Shown here: positions 1 to 9,394 of the stretch, piece after piece
Numbering within the stretch: the stretch's first letter is position 1
How the letters are laid out: each line of letters opens with the position of its first letter
Source of the DNA: Haloarcula limicola
GTDB lineage: Archaea > Halobacteriota > Halobacteria > Halobacteriales > Haloarculaceae
NCBI RefSeq assembly: GCF_010119205.1
Contig: NZ_WRXM01000005.1
Coordinates: forward strand, 62,001-126,000
DNA: 64,000 bases
Reading direction: 5' to 3'
The notes under the pieces: generated by a model
The model's database searches: none
The model's input: the letters and a program-made list of their open reading frames with translations, nothing else
What the model was told of the DNA's origin: nothing
Translations under genes and position numbers: made by a program

Positions 1-508
<508 letters not shown>

Positions 509-583
509 GCACTCCGCTCGTCGAAGTTTTCGCAGCGGTTTCCCGATGTCCGCAGAATCGTCTTGACGAACTATCGAAATAAT

Positions 584-799
584 TTACGATAGCCCCGTTC
601 GGTACACCTCGACCGCCCCGCACTCGGGGCACAGTACCTCGACTTCGCCGGCCGTCTCGCTCGATTCCTCCACGACGTTGTGTCCCACCGCACACTGGCG
701 GTGCATGTATACCTCGTGATCCGCGTGCTCGTCGAGCAGTAAGTCGTCCGGTTCCCCGCTGAACACGAGTCCGTGGCAGAAGTAGCATTCTCCGTTCAT
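584..799 (-). CDS. small zinc-finger protein
   Basis: A 71-residue acidic protein with three metal-ligand pairs: CYFCH near the N-terminus, a central HRQC, and CPEC near the C-terminus. This is a small CxxC zinc-ribbon protein of the kind abundant in haloarchaea; such proteins are usually of unknown role, possibly binding nucleic acid or protein. I chose the ATG at 799. A GTG seven codons upstream (820) is possible but would add residues with no visible role. It converges on folD with a short AT-rich gap. Confidence 0.65.
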   Translation of the reverse strand: MNGECYFCHGLVFSGEPDDLLLDEHADHEVYMHRQCAVGHNVVEESSETAGEVEVLCPECGAVEVYRTGLS

Positions 800-820
800 A
801 CACGCGGTATCGTGACCCAC

Positions 821-1122
821 GATAAAATAAGTACGCCCGGGAGACCTCCGACGCGATCGGCGGGCACGACGAGGTGAGTGGTTATCGGAGAGCGTCGGTC
901 GACCGTCGTCTATGCCGACGACTGTCGAGGGGGTTGAGGACCGAACACATCGTGTCAGATACTACATATTTAGTGTTTCGGGCGCGACGGTAATCGATCG
1001 CGGGTCGTCACTCGTCGTACGGAGATGGTACCTGATGGCTCTCGCTCTCCAGCGCCCCGCGAGACGGTGACTCGACCGGTGCTGCGACAGTCGCCGTCCG
1101 CCTCGAGATCACCGGCGTCGTG
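821..1122. other. intergenic, no gene seen
   Basis: About 300 bases between the promoter side of the small zinc-finger gene and the 3' end of the CBS gene. Frames in both strands are short and lack haloarchaeal protein character. There is an AT-rich patch around 960-975 that could hold a promoter, but no gene that would use it is evident. Confidence 0.5.
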
Positions 1123-1512
1123 TCACAACGAGCGCTCTCCGGAGAGGTGAGCAGTGACGTCTGTGGAAGAAACCATGCCCACGTAGTCGTCCTTGACGAC
1201 CGGGAGATGGTCGATGCGAAACGTCTCCATCATCGCTGCCGTCTCGTTCAGACTGAGGCCGGGCGGCACCGTCTCGACGGATTCGGTCATGACATCGGCG
1301 ACGTCGAGCCGGGAGGTGTCTCTCTCCCGAGCGACGGCGTCGAGGACGTCGGTGCTCGTGACGATCGACGGCGGTGCGGTCGTCACGAGCAGCGCACCGA
1401 TCTCCTTCGCTCGCATCGCTTTCGCGGCGTCGACGAGGTCAGTATCCGGTTTGATCGTCTCTAGCGGCGTCGTCATAACGTCGGCGACGACGGTTTGTTC
1501 GTGCGTCTCCAT
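1123..1512 (-). CDS. CBS-domain pair protein
   Basis: A 129-residue protein made almost entirely of two CBS motifs (about residues 10-65 and 72-125), the Bateman module that binds adenosyl ligands such as AMP, ATP or SAM. The two halves share the phrase VADVMT, followed by a threonine/proline-containing turn, and the end of each half has the typical (V/S)STDV strand. No catalytic domain is attached, so it probably acts as a stand-alone ligand sensor or regulates a partner. The ATG at 1512 starts METHEQ; a TTG at 1533 gives a seven-residue extension and is less likely. Codon use matches the chromosome. Confidence 0.9.
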   Translation of the reverse strand: METHEQTVVADVMTTPLETIKPDTDLVDAAKAMRAKEIGALLVTTAPPSIVTSTDVLDAVARERDTSRLDVADVMTESVETVPPGLSLNETAAMMETFRIDHLPVVKDDYVGMVSSTDVTAHLSGERSL

Positions 1513-1932
1513 ACTTCCGATGTGCGATCGCAACTGTGTTGAAACTTCTCCCGAGCGGCAGTAACAGCGATACGGGTGACGTGAAACACGCGGAGTCGTC
1601 GCTCACCGTCGACGGATCGGAGAGTGTGGTACTGTAATAGACCCAGAATGGTGCGTGGTGGAGACACGGCACCATAGTATGCCAGATGGGACCCGTTAGA
1701 TTCGTTATGGACTACGACACTCACTGGGCCGCGGGTCCGGATAGACGGAAGCGCGAAGGCCATATAAAACCAGGTCGGGAAATCTGAACGGGTTTATATC
1801 GGTCGAGCGAACCGCGCGCGCCGGTTGTAATACCCCGCCGACGCGTCGTTCTCCGTCGTTTCATCACCACTTAATACCGCGTACAAATCGGTGTGAGAAT
1901 TTAACCGCGAGGGGGCGGAAGCGGTCGATACG
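1513..1932. other. intergenic, no gene seen
   Basis: A 420-base gap between the divergent CBS and zinc-ribbon genes. Longer frames here are out-of-phase readings of GC-rich DNA and show no domain. The AT-rich stretches at about 1790-1800 (TTTATA) and 1895-1905 are plausible promoter positions for the 50-residue gene that follows. Confidence 0.4.
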
Positions 1933-2085
1933 ATGGAGCGTTCCACGCGTCCGGCTACCGGCCAAGCAGCATCGAGCGTCACACGGTCGACGAGTTGTCC
2001 GAAGTGCGGCACAGAACTGAAACATCGGGCGGGAACCGGCATTTGCGGTTCCTGCAACTGGGTACAGCAGTTCCCCGCGGACTGA
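1933..2085 (+). CDS. 50-aa zinc-ribbon protein
   Basis: A short gene of 50 codons that is easily missed. It has an ATG at 1933 and TGA at 2083-2085. The C-terminal half contains CPKCGTEL followed about 14 residues later by CGSCNW, a complete two-knuckle zinc ribbon. The N-terminus is Ser/Thr rich and probably disordered. Haloarchaea encode many such proteins and most are uncharacterised. The knuckle spacing and the good stop position are the main support; there is no homology information here. Confidence 0.6.
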   Translation: MERSTRPATGQAASSVTRSTSCPKCGTELKHRAGTGICGSCNWVQQFPAD

Positions 2086-3278
2086 CTTGACTCGGACGGC
2101 GGCCGGAATCGATCGGGATACACGTAGAACATGTAAGCAACCCATGGACCAGTATCGCGAGGTAGCCAGGTATGAATAGATAATATCCAAGGTCCTAGTA
2201 GCTGAATCGTCCTCGTCCACCGCTCGGCCGTCATTCGCTAATTTCTCACGGATGACGAATGACGTGGTCAATATACCAGAATAAATATGTATGGTGTTTC
2301 ACCGACGTACGACTGGATACCAGCATACAACAAGCTCGTTGAGTAAGAGCGGTGACGTTCTCAATAGCGGAACCCCCCCGTTCAATGAACGACTGTCTAA
2401 CTGTCTCGATCGATGAACAGGCCATATGAGTCGCCGATCGCGAACTCATCATGATAGTGAGGTTTCATCTCAAGCCGGCGGCCAACCGAATGGTGGTAGA
2501 AGAAAGCGATTTACGAGGCACAACGGCCTCAAACTTGCACAACAGCACACGCGTTTTTCGCTGCGACAACTCGACGTTATTGCCATCGTACTATATGGAA
2601 TTGACGATACTTAGCGGTTCGTCTGACGAGAACATCGCCGAGTGCATCTGTCAGCGCAATGCTGAGGGTTCTTCCTTCTCTCCGGTACACGGGTTATTTT
2701 GTCGACAGATATCCATTGAATCTTATCGGCGAAGATACAGTCAGCAGAGACCATATGACCACTCGGATATATTATCATTAGAATAGAATAACACCTGTAC
2801 CTTTGGTAGACAACGTTTGCAAAATCGCAATAGTTCGCATACTTGGGACAGCGACACCGCGGTTGACGCTCACCAAAGTAGTACGGCGTCGAGTCGAGCG
2901 GGGTAGTCGAGGTTTCGCCGAGCTGTCGGAGACGGGGTCCCTGGTGTACGAATCTTCCACTGGTCCATGTCCATTTCGAATAATCACCCCCTCAATCGAC
3001 ACGCTATATTGGCAATTCAAGGCGGTCGTATCCCTCCGCAAACAGGTCCCAGACGTCGCGAATTTCTGTAAGCGAATCAACGCCCTGCAACTGCTTTCTC
3101 AAGTGGTCCGTTTCCTCATGCTCTAAGGATCCGTCTCTGCCTGCTGTTGAATCGTATCTGTGGGCCGCTCGATCTGACAATTGAGGCTTGGCAGTCCGCC
3201 GGCTGACGTCGAGACGACCGTCGCCAGCAGCACCTGCGGAATCGCGATATCCAACACATATGTGGAATCTGGATTCTA
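2086..3278. other. long gene-poor AT-rich stretch with decayed coding fragments
   Basis: About 1.2 kb with no intact gene. The base composition drops sharply relative to folD, marking the left edge of the accessory region. On the minus strand, about 3004-3123 reads as roughly 38 residues with good protein character (containing LTEIRDVWDLFAEGYDRLEL), continuous upstream only with unlikely hydrophobic sequence. This looks like the end of a decayed gene. Frames on the plus strand at 2426-2786 overlap one another in different phases and have no recognisable domain. Confidence 0.45.
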
Positions 3279-3433
3279 GATACGGATACGTGAGATAGAT
3301 ACAGAATATGGATACAAAATACAGATCCACCCCAAAAAATTCGACGCCAATATACACAATACTGATACACAGTCTATAGACAGTAGTCAGATTCAAGATA
3401 CAGATTCATAGTATAGATACTAGATACAGATAC
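3279..3433. repeat. GATAC/ATACAGAT iteron-like repeat cluster (candidate partition site)
   Basis: Nine copies of GATAC occur within 155 bases, at 3279, 3285, 3298, 3311, 3364, 3397, 3416, 3423 and 3429, all on the plus strand. Several extend to ATACAGAT. The surrounding DNA is very AT rich for a haloarchaeon. The cluster lies about 200 bases beyond the 3' end of the parA operon. Plasmid partition loci commonly have a centromere of short direct repeats next to the parA operon, and the same pentamer recurs upstream of parA (4927-4951). I infer a centromere-like or operator site bound by the small partner protein; spacing is irregular, so this is not certain. Confidence 0.55.
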
Positions 3434-3559
3434 AAAATGTGTATATATTTCTCGAGGAGGGAACAACGCCGTAGGCTGGCGCTTACAGGCGGAACAGCCG
3501 AGTATCGTCCGAGACAGCGGAGCCGTCTCATACTATCGAAAAAGCGTTGCTCTCTCGAA

Positions 3560-3630
3560 CCACGTGACCTTGAGGCAATCTACAGGAAAGCAAGGCGAGT
3601 GCCTCGGGGCTTGACCCCGAGGCGGTTCAC
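3560..3630 (+). mobile_element. orphan IS200/IS605-type right-end-like hairpin; also a candidate terminator
   Basis: A perfect 9-bp stem (3601-3609 with 3615-3623, GCCTCGGGG/CCCCGAGGC) closes a five-base loop CTTGA. It is preceded by AAGGCGAGT. From memory, haloarchaeal IS200/IS605 and IS1341 elements end just after tnpB in this GGCGAGTGCCTCGGGG...CCCCGAGGC type of structure, which also forms the 3' end of the TnpB guide RNA. There is no tnpA or tnpB in the window, so this would be a relic. It also lies 25 bases past the stop of the minus-strand partition operon and could serve as its terminator. Confidence 0.5.
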
Positions 3631-3647
3631 GACGCAAAAACGGCGGC

Positions 3648-4067
3648 TCAGAACTGCGTTTCTTGGCGTTCGGTGAACGTCTCGTACCCCGCTTCGCCCG
3701 CTTCAATAAGATCGGGGCGAACCTCGCTGAGTCCTACTCGGACCAGGAGACCCAGAACTGAGCCTCGGCTTTCTGAATCGGCAGCATCTCTGTCCAGGTG
3801 GTCACGAACATCGGCACCGACAGCATCGAGTTGGCCCGCCTCGTCGAGGCCACGAATTAGTGCTGCGAGATTCCGGTCCCGCATGGTCAGGTTCGTCGGT
3901 ACTTCTCCAGCGTCGAGCTCGTCGTAGACGTCGGCGATGTACTCCTCGAGCGACGGTGCCTCAGACTCCGCCTCGTTGTTCTGTTGGGGTTGACTACGAT
4001 GGCGCTTCTGTTCTTTGGACTGCTCGAGTAGTTCTTCGGGGTCGCGGTCGTCACTGGTGTCGCTCAT
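3648..4067 (-). CDS. small partner protein of ParA
   Basis: A 139-residue very acidic and Gln-rich protein whose ATG overlaps the parA stop by four bases (ATGA), so the two are translationally coupled. Residues 1-45 are charged and probably disordered. Residues 45-130 look helical and include a conserved-looking TMRDRNLAALIRGLDEAG segment. It has no recognisable ParB N-terminal or CTPase motif. By position it should be the DNA-binding adaptor that joins ParA to a centromere, as in plasmid types with a small ParB-like protein. That role is inferred from position alone. Confidence 0.65.
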   Translation of the reverse strand: MSDTSDDRDPEELLEQSKEQKRHRSQPQQNNEAESEAPSLEEYIADVYDELDAGEVPTNLTMRDRNLAALIRGLDEAGQLDAVGADVRDHLDRDAADSESRGSVLGLLVRVGLSEVRPDLIEAGEAGYETFTERQETQF

Positions 4068-4921
4068 CGGTCTGTGAGTTGTGAAAGTAACTGCTCAGTG
4101 TTCGCACTGTACGCCTCACGGGCCCGTTTCCCGGTCGGATAGAGTTCATCGTCGGGAACGGCGTAGAGCGTCCGGCCAGCGTTCTGGTTGTTGCCAATAT
4201 CGGCGGTCTTCGTGACAGGCTCACCGACGATCTCTGGATACTCTTCGGTCACGTGGTCGATGAATGACTCCGAGAGGGTCTCTTGACTGCTGATAATCGT
4301 GGGGATGATCAGCGCCAGGCCGAGATCCACGTCGAGGTCAGTACTAATCTCCGCCAGCGTCGCGTCCAGTTTCTGCAACTGATCACGCTCGAAGGCACCG
4401 GGTTTGAGTGGGGCAACCACGTTCCGAGCAGCGAAGAGACCGTTGAGGGCGATGTTATCTTCCTTCCCGGGAAGGTCAAAGATGACGAGGTCGTACTGCT
4501 CGGCGACGAGATCGTCGACGAACTCATCGAGTTTTTGGTAGCGTTCTTCGAGTGGGACGTTCGCGAGGTTGTTGTCGGCACCGCCCAATCCTGGGTCCGC
4601 CGGGATAAGATCCGGCCCCTCGTCGGTCGAGAACGTCATCCGGTCGAGGAGGTCGTCGATGTTGTCCCGCAGGAATTCCCAATCGTCACCGAAGACAGCC
4701 GAGATCGGCGCGTCGATCGAGACACCGTCATCGGTGTCGCTATCCCCTTCAACGATAGAGAGGCCAAACTGTGTGGCCAGATCGTTCTGTGTCCCCGCGA
4801 GGTCGACAAGCAGGACCTCGTGACCCATATTGTGTGCAGCAACAGCGATGTGGGCGGCACTGGTCGTTTTCCCAACGCCACCCTTCTCCACGTACGTTGC
4901 TGCCCGTTGCACGGATGCCAT
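4064..4921 (-). CDS. parA: ParA-family partition ATPase
   Basis: A 285-residue deviant Walker-A ATPase. The P-loop KGGVGKTT sits at about residues 13-20 with the signature first lysine, the switch region has LLVDLAGTQNDLA near residue 40, and the Walker B-like strand DLVIFDLPGKEDN is near residue 145. ParA proteins bind DNA non-specifically and move plasmids or chromosome origins. In the classical motif the switch I strand reads D-x-D-P-Q; here it reads DLAGTQ, a variant seen among haloarchaeal plasmid ParAs. It is the first gene of a two-gene operon. The presence of parA marks this as plasmid-derived or mobile DNA. No Orc1/Cdc6 or other replication gene is in the window. Confidence 0.9.
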   Translation of the reverse strand: MASVQRAATYVEKGGVGKTTSAAHIAVAAHNMGHEVLLVDLAGTQNDLATQFGLSIVEGDSDTDDGVSIDAPISAVFGDDWEFLRDNIDDLLDRMTFSTDEGPDLIPADPGLGGADNNLANVPLEERYQKLDEFVDDLVAEQYDLVIFDLPGKEDNIALNGLFAARNVVAPLKPGAFERDQLQKLDATLAEISTDLDVDLGLALIIPTIISSQETLSESFIDHVTEEYPEIVGEPVTKTADIGNNQNAGRTLYAVPDDELYPTGKRAREAYSANTEQLLSQLTDR

Positions 4922-4951
4922 ATACAGATACTGTATCCATATCGAAGATAC
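4922..4951. promoter_or_regulatory. parA operator-like repeats
   Basis: The 30 bases immediately upstream of the parA ATG contain TATACAGATAC, its near-inverse GTATC at 4933-4937, and another GATAC at 4947-4951. GATAC-T-GTATC forms a small palindrome around 4932. The same words make up the repeat cluster at 3279-3433 and the palindromes at 41008 and 50990. Autoregulation of parA operons by binding at the promoter is well known, so an operator is the natural reading. Confidence 0.5.
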
Positions 4952-5261
4952 AAATATCTACGTCAGACAAATGTCATTGGAATGGTTCGTAACACGGTAT
5001 GTTAGCTTCATCTCCCAGGCCAAGCCCGGGGCATTCGTCTTGTCCGGTACGCCCCCCAGAACGGATGCTCCCAGATAGCTGTCGGGTCCGTCTCGTTCAG
5101 TTCGGCGTTCGTCTACGTCTTCCGAAATTCGATGATACACCGCTATGCGAATCATCGTCGGTCATATTGGGTGTTACTTCGCTCTGGTACAAGTATGCGC
5201 GTTTGATAACTGTACGGCGTCGGTAAAACTACCTGTTTGACATCTCACGTAATCGGAGAGT
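4952..5261. other. intergenic, no gene seen
   Basis: About 310 bases between the divergent ends of parA (5' end) and the ATPase gene at 5262 (3' end). Short AT-rich patches near 4960-4990 and 5215-5235 are compatible with promoters. Frames in this gap are short and without domains. Confidence 0.4.
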
Positions 5262-6827
5262 CTAACACAATAATAGATACAACCAGTACGGAAGCTGAAT
5301 CACTCCATTTTCAACCCGCTCAATAGGTTGCCTATCTCGCACTGTATCCCCGGCGAGAAGGAAGCCGAGCGGTACGTCGTATGCCTGCTTGAACTCCCGA
5401 ACCGCGTCTATGGTTTCGTCACGCGCTCGCGACTGATACGCCAACCCAATCGGCACCGGTGTGCCATCCACTTCGAAGACGAAGTCAACCTCACCTGATC
5501 GGCCACGCCAATACTGCACAGATGGGGACACATTGTTGCCCTGAATAGCGTTGACTCCATAGGCGAATCGCATCGTGTGGTCAAACGCCGCAACGCGGGC
5601 AAGGTCAGCTTCGCGGTCAAAGTCGTTGCGAACAGTCGCGGCATCGCCGTCCGTGAGGGCAGTCACTAGGCCGGTGTCGCGAAGATAGAGGCGCACCGAC
5701 CGTGGCCGGCTGTTGTCGTACTCAGTAACGCCAGTCAACAGATACAGCTCACTCAGTGCAGGGAGGTAGCTGTCAGCGATCGTCCGCCGATCGACGTCGA
5801 ACAGCTCGACGAGTTCCTGATAGCGGAATGGTTCGGCCCCACGATTCCGCGCTGCCAGCGCACAGAGGCGCTCTAAGTCTGCGATCGTCTGGATTGACTC
5901 GAAGCCCGGGACCTCCTGATAGAGGGCATCACGAACGTCCTCCCGAAGCTGTGTGTAATCCGCTGGCGTCAACTCCCCTGCCGACTCGATGGCGCCATCC
6001 CGCTCGTAGCTGATGGTCCCGCCCATCGCGAGGTAATCCACCACTTGGGACTGGATGCGTCGCTCTACGTCTGCGACCTTCTCGTATTTCTGGCGCAACT
6101 CGTCGACGAGCGGACCGATATCGCCGCTGTCGAGGGCTGCCGGCAGGCTCTTCTCACCGGTCCGGAGTGAGGTCGGACTGACACGGTTTTCCGCTTCCTC
6201 GAGCTCCGGATACAGTGTGAATAGATAGTCGCGGAACTTCTCTGCCATAATCGGCTGAATATCGTAGTCAGACTCTGCGAGGGTCGTGTCCTCGAGTTCC
6301 CGTTGAACTTGAATACCAGCGCTGGCGGTGACGATGACGTGTCGCTCCGGCATGTCTTGGAGGATTTCTGCAGCCGGTACGCCCCACCCGTCGATAGTCG
6401 GCTTGTTGGGATGTTCGATCTGGTGAACGTCATCAAGGAGGACGAAGTGTGACTGGTCGGTGTCGCTGTGGCCCAGAACCCGGCTCTCGTAGTACCGAAC
6501 CGCTCGTTTGAGCTGTTCGTCGGATTGCAGTTGATAGAGGGGATCAGCATCGAAGGGGAGGTAGAGAAACTGTTCTGGCTCGTCACCTGAAGCGAGACGG
6601 TGGTGAATGAACTGCTTGAGGAGCGTGGTTTTCCCGACGCCACGTCGACCGACAAGCCCGAGAAGCGGCTGATCTTCGAACTGACTGCCCGACGCATCCG
6701 GGCGAGCGAGATGATAGAAGTCGCTCTTCTGGCGAGCGGGTAGTGAAAATGCGGCTGCTCCTTGTTCCCACCACGGATTGTGCTCGTGGAGTGCACGGAC
6801 GAGCGCATCACCGGCGTCGATAGACAT
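5262..6827 (-). CDS. AAA ATPase, AAA_14/DUF4143-like
   Basis: A 521-residue protein. Walker A is GRRGVGKTTLLK (about residues 60-71) and the Walker B strand is SHFVLLDDVHQIEH (about 125-138), followed by a sensor-1-like ERHVIVTAS. The C-terminal third has a winged-helix region (RTIADSYLPALSELYLLTGV), LYLRDTGL, and GRSGEVDFVFEVDG, the layout of archaeal and bacterial DUF4143 ATPases, whose C-terminal domain resembles a PD-(D/E)XK fold. These ATPases have no settled function and are common in archaeal accessory regions. The ATG at 6827 starts MSIDAGD; an extension to 6878 adds a basic stretch and is less likely. It is a single gene converging on the parA promoter. Confidence 0.8.
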   Translation of the reverse strand: MSIDAGDALVRALHEHNPWWEQGAAAFSLPARQKSDFYHLARPDASGSQFEDQPLLGLVGRRGVGKTTLLKQFIHHRLASGDEPEQFLYLPFDADPLYQLQSDEQLKRAVRYYESRVLGHSDTDQSHFVLLDDVHQIEHPNKPTIDGWGVPAAEILQDMPERHVIVTASAGIQVQRELEDTTLAESDYDIQPIMAEKFRDYLFTLYPELEEAENRVSPTSLRTGEKSLPAALDSGDIGPLVDELRQKYEKVADVERRIQSQVVDYLAMGGTISYERDGAIESAGELTPADYTQLREDVRDALYQEVPGFESIQTIADLERLCALAARNRGAEPFRYQELVELFDVDRRTIADSYLPALSELYLLTGVTEYDNSRPRSVRLYLRDTGLVTALTDGDAATVRNDFDREADLARVAAFDHTMRFAYGVNAIQGNNVSPSVQYWRGRSGEVDFVFEVDGTPVPIGLAYQSRARDETIDAVREFKQAYDVPLGFLLAGDTVRDRQPIERVENGVIQLPYWLYLLLC

Positions 6828-7142
6828 AGGTTCGTTAGCAGACCCACGACGCCCTTCGCATTGATTGTTTCGGCCCAATACTCACCCCTCGAACGGTGGT
6901 TATTTGTGAGTAATCTGTCCTCTAACGCCCAATACTTGGCCTCGTCGGGTTATTCTACATCGCTATGCAGTTATTAGGGGAACTAACAACCTTATACTGT
7001 GAACTAGCGAAGGACTTATCTTCCATTGCCACATACTGATGGGTGTGACAGGTCGAAAAGGAGCATCGCAGTGGTGGTAATTTGCGGTCTCAGCAGTGCG
7101 TGAGTATCCACTATCGTTGAGCGCCCGTTGGCTGTCCGGGAG
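6828..7142. other. divergent promoter region, no gene seen
   Basis: About 315 bases between divergently transcribed genes. An AT-rich section at 6895-7010 has several TTAT/TATA stretches and could hold promoters for both. No frame with protein character is present. Confidence 0.4.
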
Positions 7143-9248
7143 ATGACAGTCGCTTCGAACACAATGCATACGACACACGCGGACATGAGGGATGGGAAGC
7201 GAGTCGATATCGCGGTCGAATTCATCACCAGACGAACCATCGACTGCGAGGGAAAACGTGTTCAACGCCTACTGGTCGCTGATCGGACTGGCACACAGTT
7301 CACGATCTTGGCGACCCCCGACAGCGAACCGCTGTTCGATCTGAAGACAGGTGGAATGCACCGCATTTCGGGGATGCTCAGCGCAGCTCCCGTGACGCAG
7401 ACTGGCCCTGGCTCGGAGGAGTGTCCTGACTGTGAGGGATCGTTGCGAGTAGGGCAGACCGTCGATGTAGTCGACTCCGCACTGGCCCAGATTGCCGCAC
7501 GGCCAGGTATCACCGACACGTTTGGCATCATCGACGCCGAAACTACCGTCCGTCGCGTCTCGGATGATAGTACGCCTGTCGACGACTGGACGCCGATGAC
7601 GGCCGACGAAACGGTAGCCCCGCCCGACTACGTTTGTACGTCCTGTGGCCGACACAGCGACGACTACGAGCTTCACGAGGAAAACGAACTGCTGAATGCG
7701 TCCGTAGACCACCAGATGGCATCTCCGGCACCGGCCAGTGAGAACATGGCGAGTTCGGAGACGCTCGGACTGGCCGCGGGTGGGGCAAAGGACGCCACCA
7801 ACTTCCGGGAGAACATTACGAACGGGTATACGCCACAACCCGAGGCCATTAGCGACGAAGGGTTATTCTACGATTATTACTTCGAGACTGGTCATCGGCC
7901 CGAAGCGGACGCCCTGTTCGCGCCACGCTATACGGCCGCCAAGAGCACTCACCCACTGACCGGCGACACCGAGCAGTATCTCTCGGTCGGTCTCGACTCG
8001 ACGCTCTCGACCGATGCGTTCGAGCGGCCGCGTTTGGACCTCGTGGCAGTCCTCGACGTCTCGGGTTCCATGGACAGCGCCTTCGATGCGTACTACTACG
8101 ACGAACAGGGGGAGAAACAGCCAGCCGAGAACGACGCGACGACGAAACTAGCGGCGGCCACACAGTCGCTGTGTGCGCTCACTGAACAGTTGCGTGACGA
8201 CGACCGCTTGGGCGTCGTCCTCTACAATCACCGTGCTCACGTCGCCAAGCCGCTTCGTGACGTCGGCTCCACGGACATGCCCGCGATTCGCCGGCATATT
8301 CAGGAGATCGCCGCTGGCGGGAGTACGAACCTCGCGGATGGCTTCGAGGCGGCCGTCGACATGCTGATCGAAGAGCCGGCGCGGCCAGATGTCGAACGCC
8401 GCGTCGTCTTTATGACGGACATGATGCCCAACACGGGGACGACGGGCAAGCGTGAACTGACCGATCTGTTCGGTGACGCAGCCACCGAAGGCGTTCACAC
8501 AACGTTCATCGGGATGGGGATCGATGCTAACGCGGAACTGGCGGAGACGCTGTCAGGTATTCGCGGGGCGAACCACTACTTCATTCACTCGGCGACGGAG
8601 TTCGAGCGCCGACTGGGTGCGGAGTTCGACTACATGGTCACGCCGCTCGTCTATGACCTGACGCTCGAACTCGAGACTGATGGCTACCAGATCGAGGCAG
8701 TCCATGGCTCGCCGTCGGCCGACACCGCGACGAACCGTCTCATGCACGTCGGGACGCTGTTCCCGTCCGCCAAGCAGGACGGTGAGGCTCGCGGTGGCGT
8801 TGTTCTCGTACGCCTCGACCAGACAGCGCCGGATGCCGACTTAGAACTGGTCGCCTCGTGGACCGAACGGGGTGGCGGTGAACAGACCGAACGCGTGAGT
8901 GTCGACACGCCCGACGCAGAGACATATGCACACGATGGTATCCGAAAGGCTATCGCGCTGTCGCGGTACGCTCGTGAACTTCGCGCATGGGCGACTGATA
9001 TCCACGATCGGGCCGACACAGCGACTGGCGTCGACGACTGGTTGCTGCCCGGTCAGCGTGGCCAGCACGAGCGCGAGGCCGTTCCCCTGGTCGTTCCCGA
9101 CCAGTACGCCGAGCGATTCGACGAGCTGCGACAGTACCTTGACGCGGAGATGGCAGCCGTCGATGATGAGACGCTCCACCAGGAGGTGACGCTGCTCGAG
9201 ACGCTGTATCGGGCGAGGCCTCAAACACCAACTGAGGTGACTGAGTAA
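7143..9248 (+). CDS. von Willebrand factor A protein with N-terminal zinc/OB-like region
   Basis: A protein of about 701 residues. The N-terminal 75 residues look like an OB-fold strand pattern (RLLVADRTGTQFTILATP). Two CxxC knuckles follow (ECPDCEG, CTSCGRH), forming a probable zinc site split by an insertion. A complete VWA domain occupies roughly residues 295-500, with the MIDAS motif DVSGSMDS, the second metal loop GGSTNLADG and the TDMMPN strand. The rest is beta-rich, then helical. There is no signal peptide, so it is cytoplasmic. It is followed after about 145 bases by the ADP-ribosylglycohydrolase gene in the same direction. Cytoplasmic VWA proteins often partner with MoxR-type ATPases or act in stress and defence operons. 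I chose the ATG at 7143; TTG 7128 and ATG 7164 are alternatives. Confidence 0.75.
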   Translation: MTVASNTMHTTHADMRDGKRVDIAVEFITRRTIDCEGKRVQRLLVADRTGTQFTILATPDSEPLFDLKTGGMHRISGMLSAAPVTQTGPGSEECPDCEGSLRVGQTVDVVDSALAQIAARPGITDTFGIIDAETTVRRVSDDSTPVDDWTPMTADETVAPPDYVCTSCGRHSDDYELHEENELLNASVDHQMASPAPASENMASSETLGLAAGGAKDATNFRENITNGYTPQPEAISDEGLFYDYYFETGHRPEADALFAPRYTAAKSTHPLTGDTEQYLSVGLDSTLSTDAFERPRLDLVAVLDVSGSMDSAFDAYYYDEQGEKQPAENDATTKLAAATQSLCALTEQLRDDDRLGVVLYNHRAHVAKPLRDVGSTDMPAIRRHIQEIAAGGSTNLADGFEAAVDMLIEEPARPDVERRVVFMTDMMPNTGTTGKRELTDLFGDAATEGVHTTFIGMGIDANAELAETLSGIRGANHYFIHSATEFERRLGAEFDYMVTPLVYDLTLELETDGYQIEAVHGSPSADTATNRLMHVGTLFPSAKQDGEARGGVVLVRLDQTAPDADLELVASWTERGGGEQTERVSVDTPDAETYAHDGIRKAIALSRYARELRAWATDIHDRADTATGVDDWLLPGQRGQHEREAVPLVVPDQYAERFDELRQYLDAEMAAVDDETLHQEVTLLETLYRARPQTPTEVTE

Positions 9249-9394
9249 TGCTGGTGTTCGCGTTCGACCGCGATTGGACCGTCGTGGGCGCTCGCTCAAA
9301 TCGATAGCTGAGGGGGATTTCAGAGCACCATCGCCCTCTTGTTGGGATGTACTGCGAGTATAGAGCACCGAACACCCACACAGACAACACGATT

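Noticed and set aside
2426-2786. Two overlapping plus-strand frames in the left gene-poor stretch
   Set aside because: They overlap in different phases, have no motif and lie in AT-rich DNA; neither is convincing as a gene.
3279-3433. CRISPR array
   Set aside because: Repeats are five to eight bases, irregularly spaced, and no spacer-repeat pattern or cas genes are present.
4283-5005. 240-codon plus-strand frame opposite parA
   Set aside because: It is the antisense of a clear ParA gene and its sequence carries no family signature.
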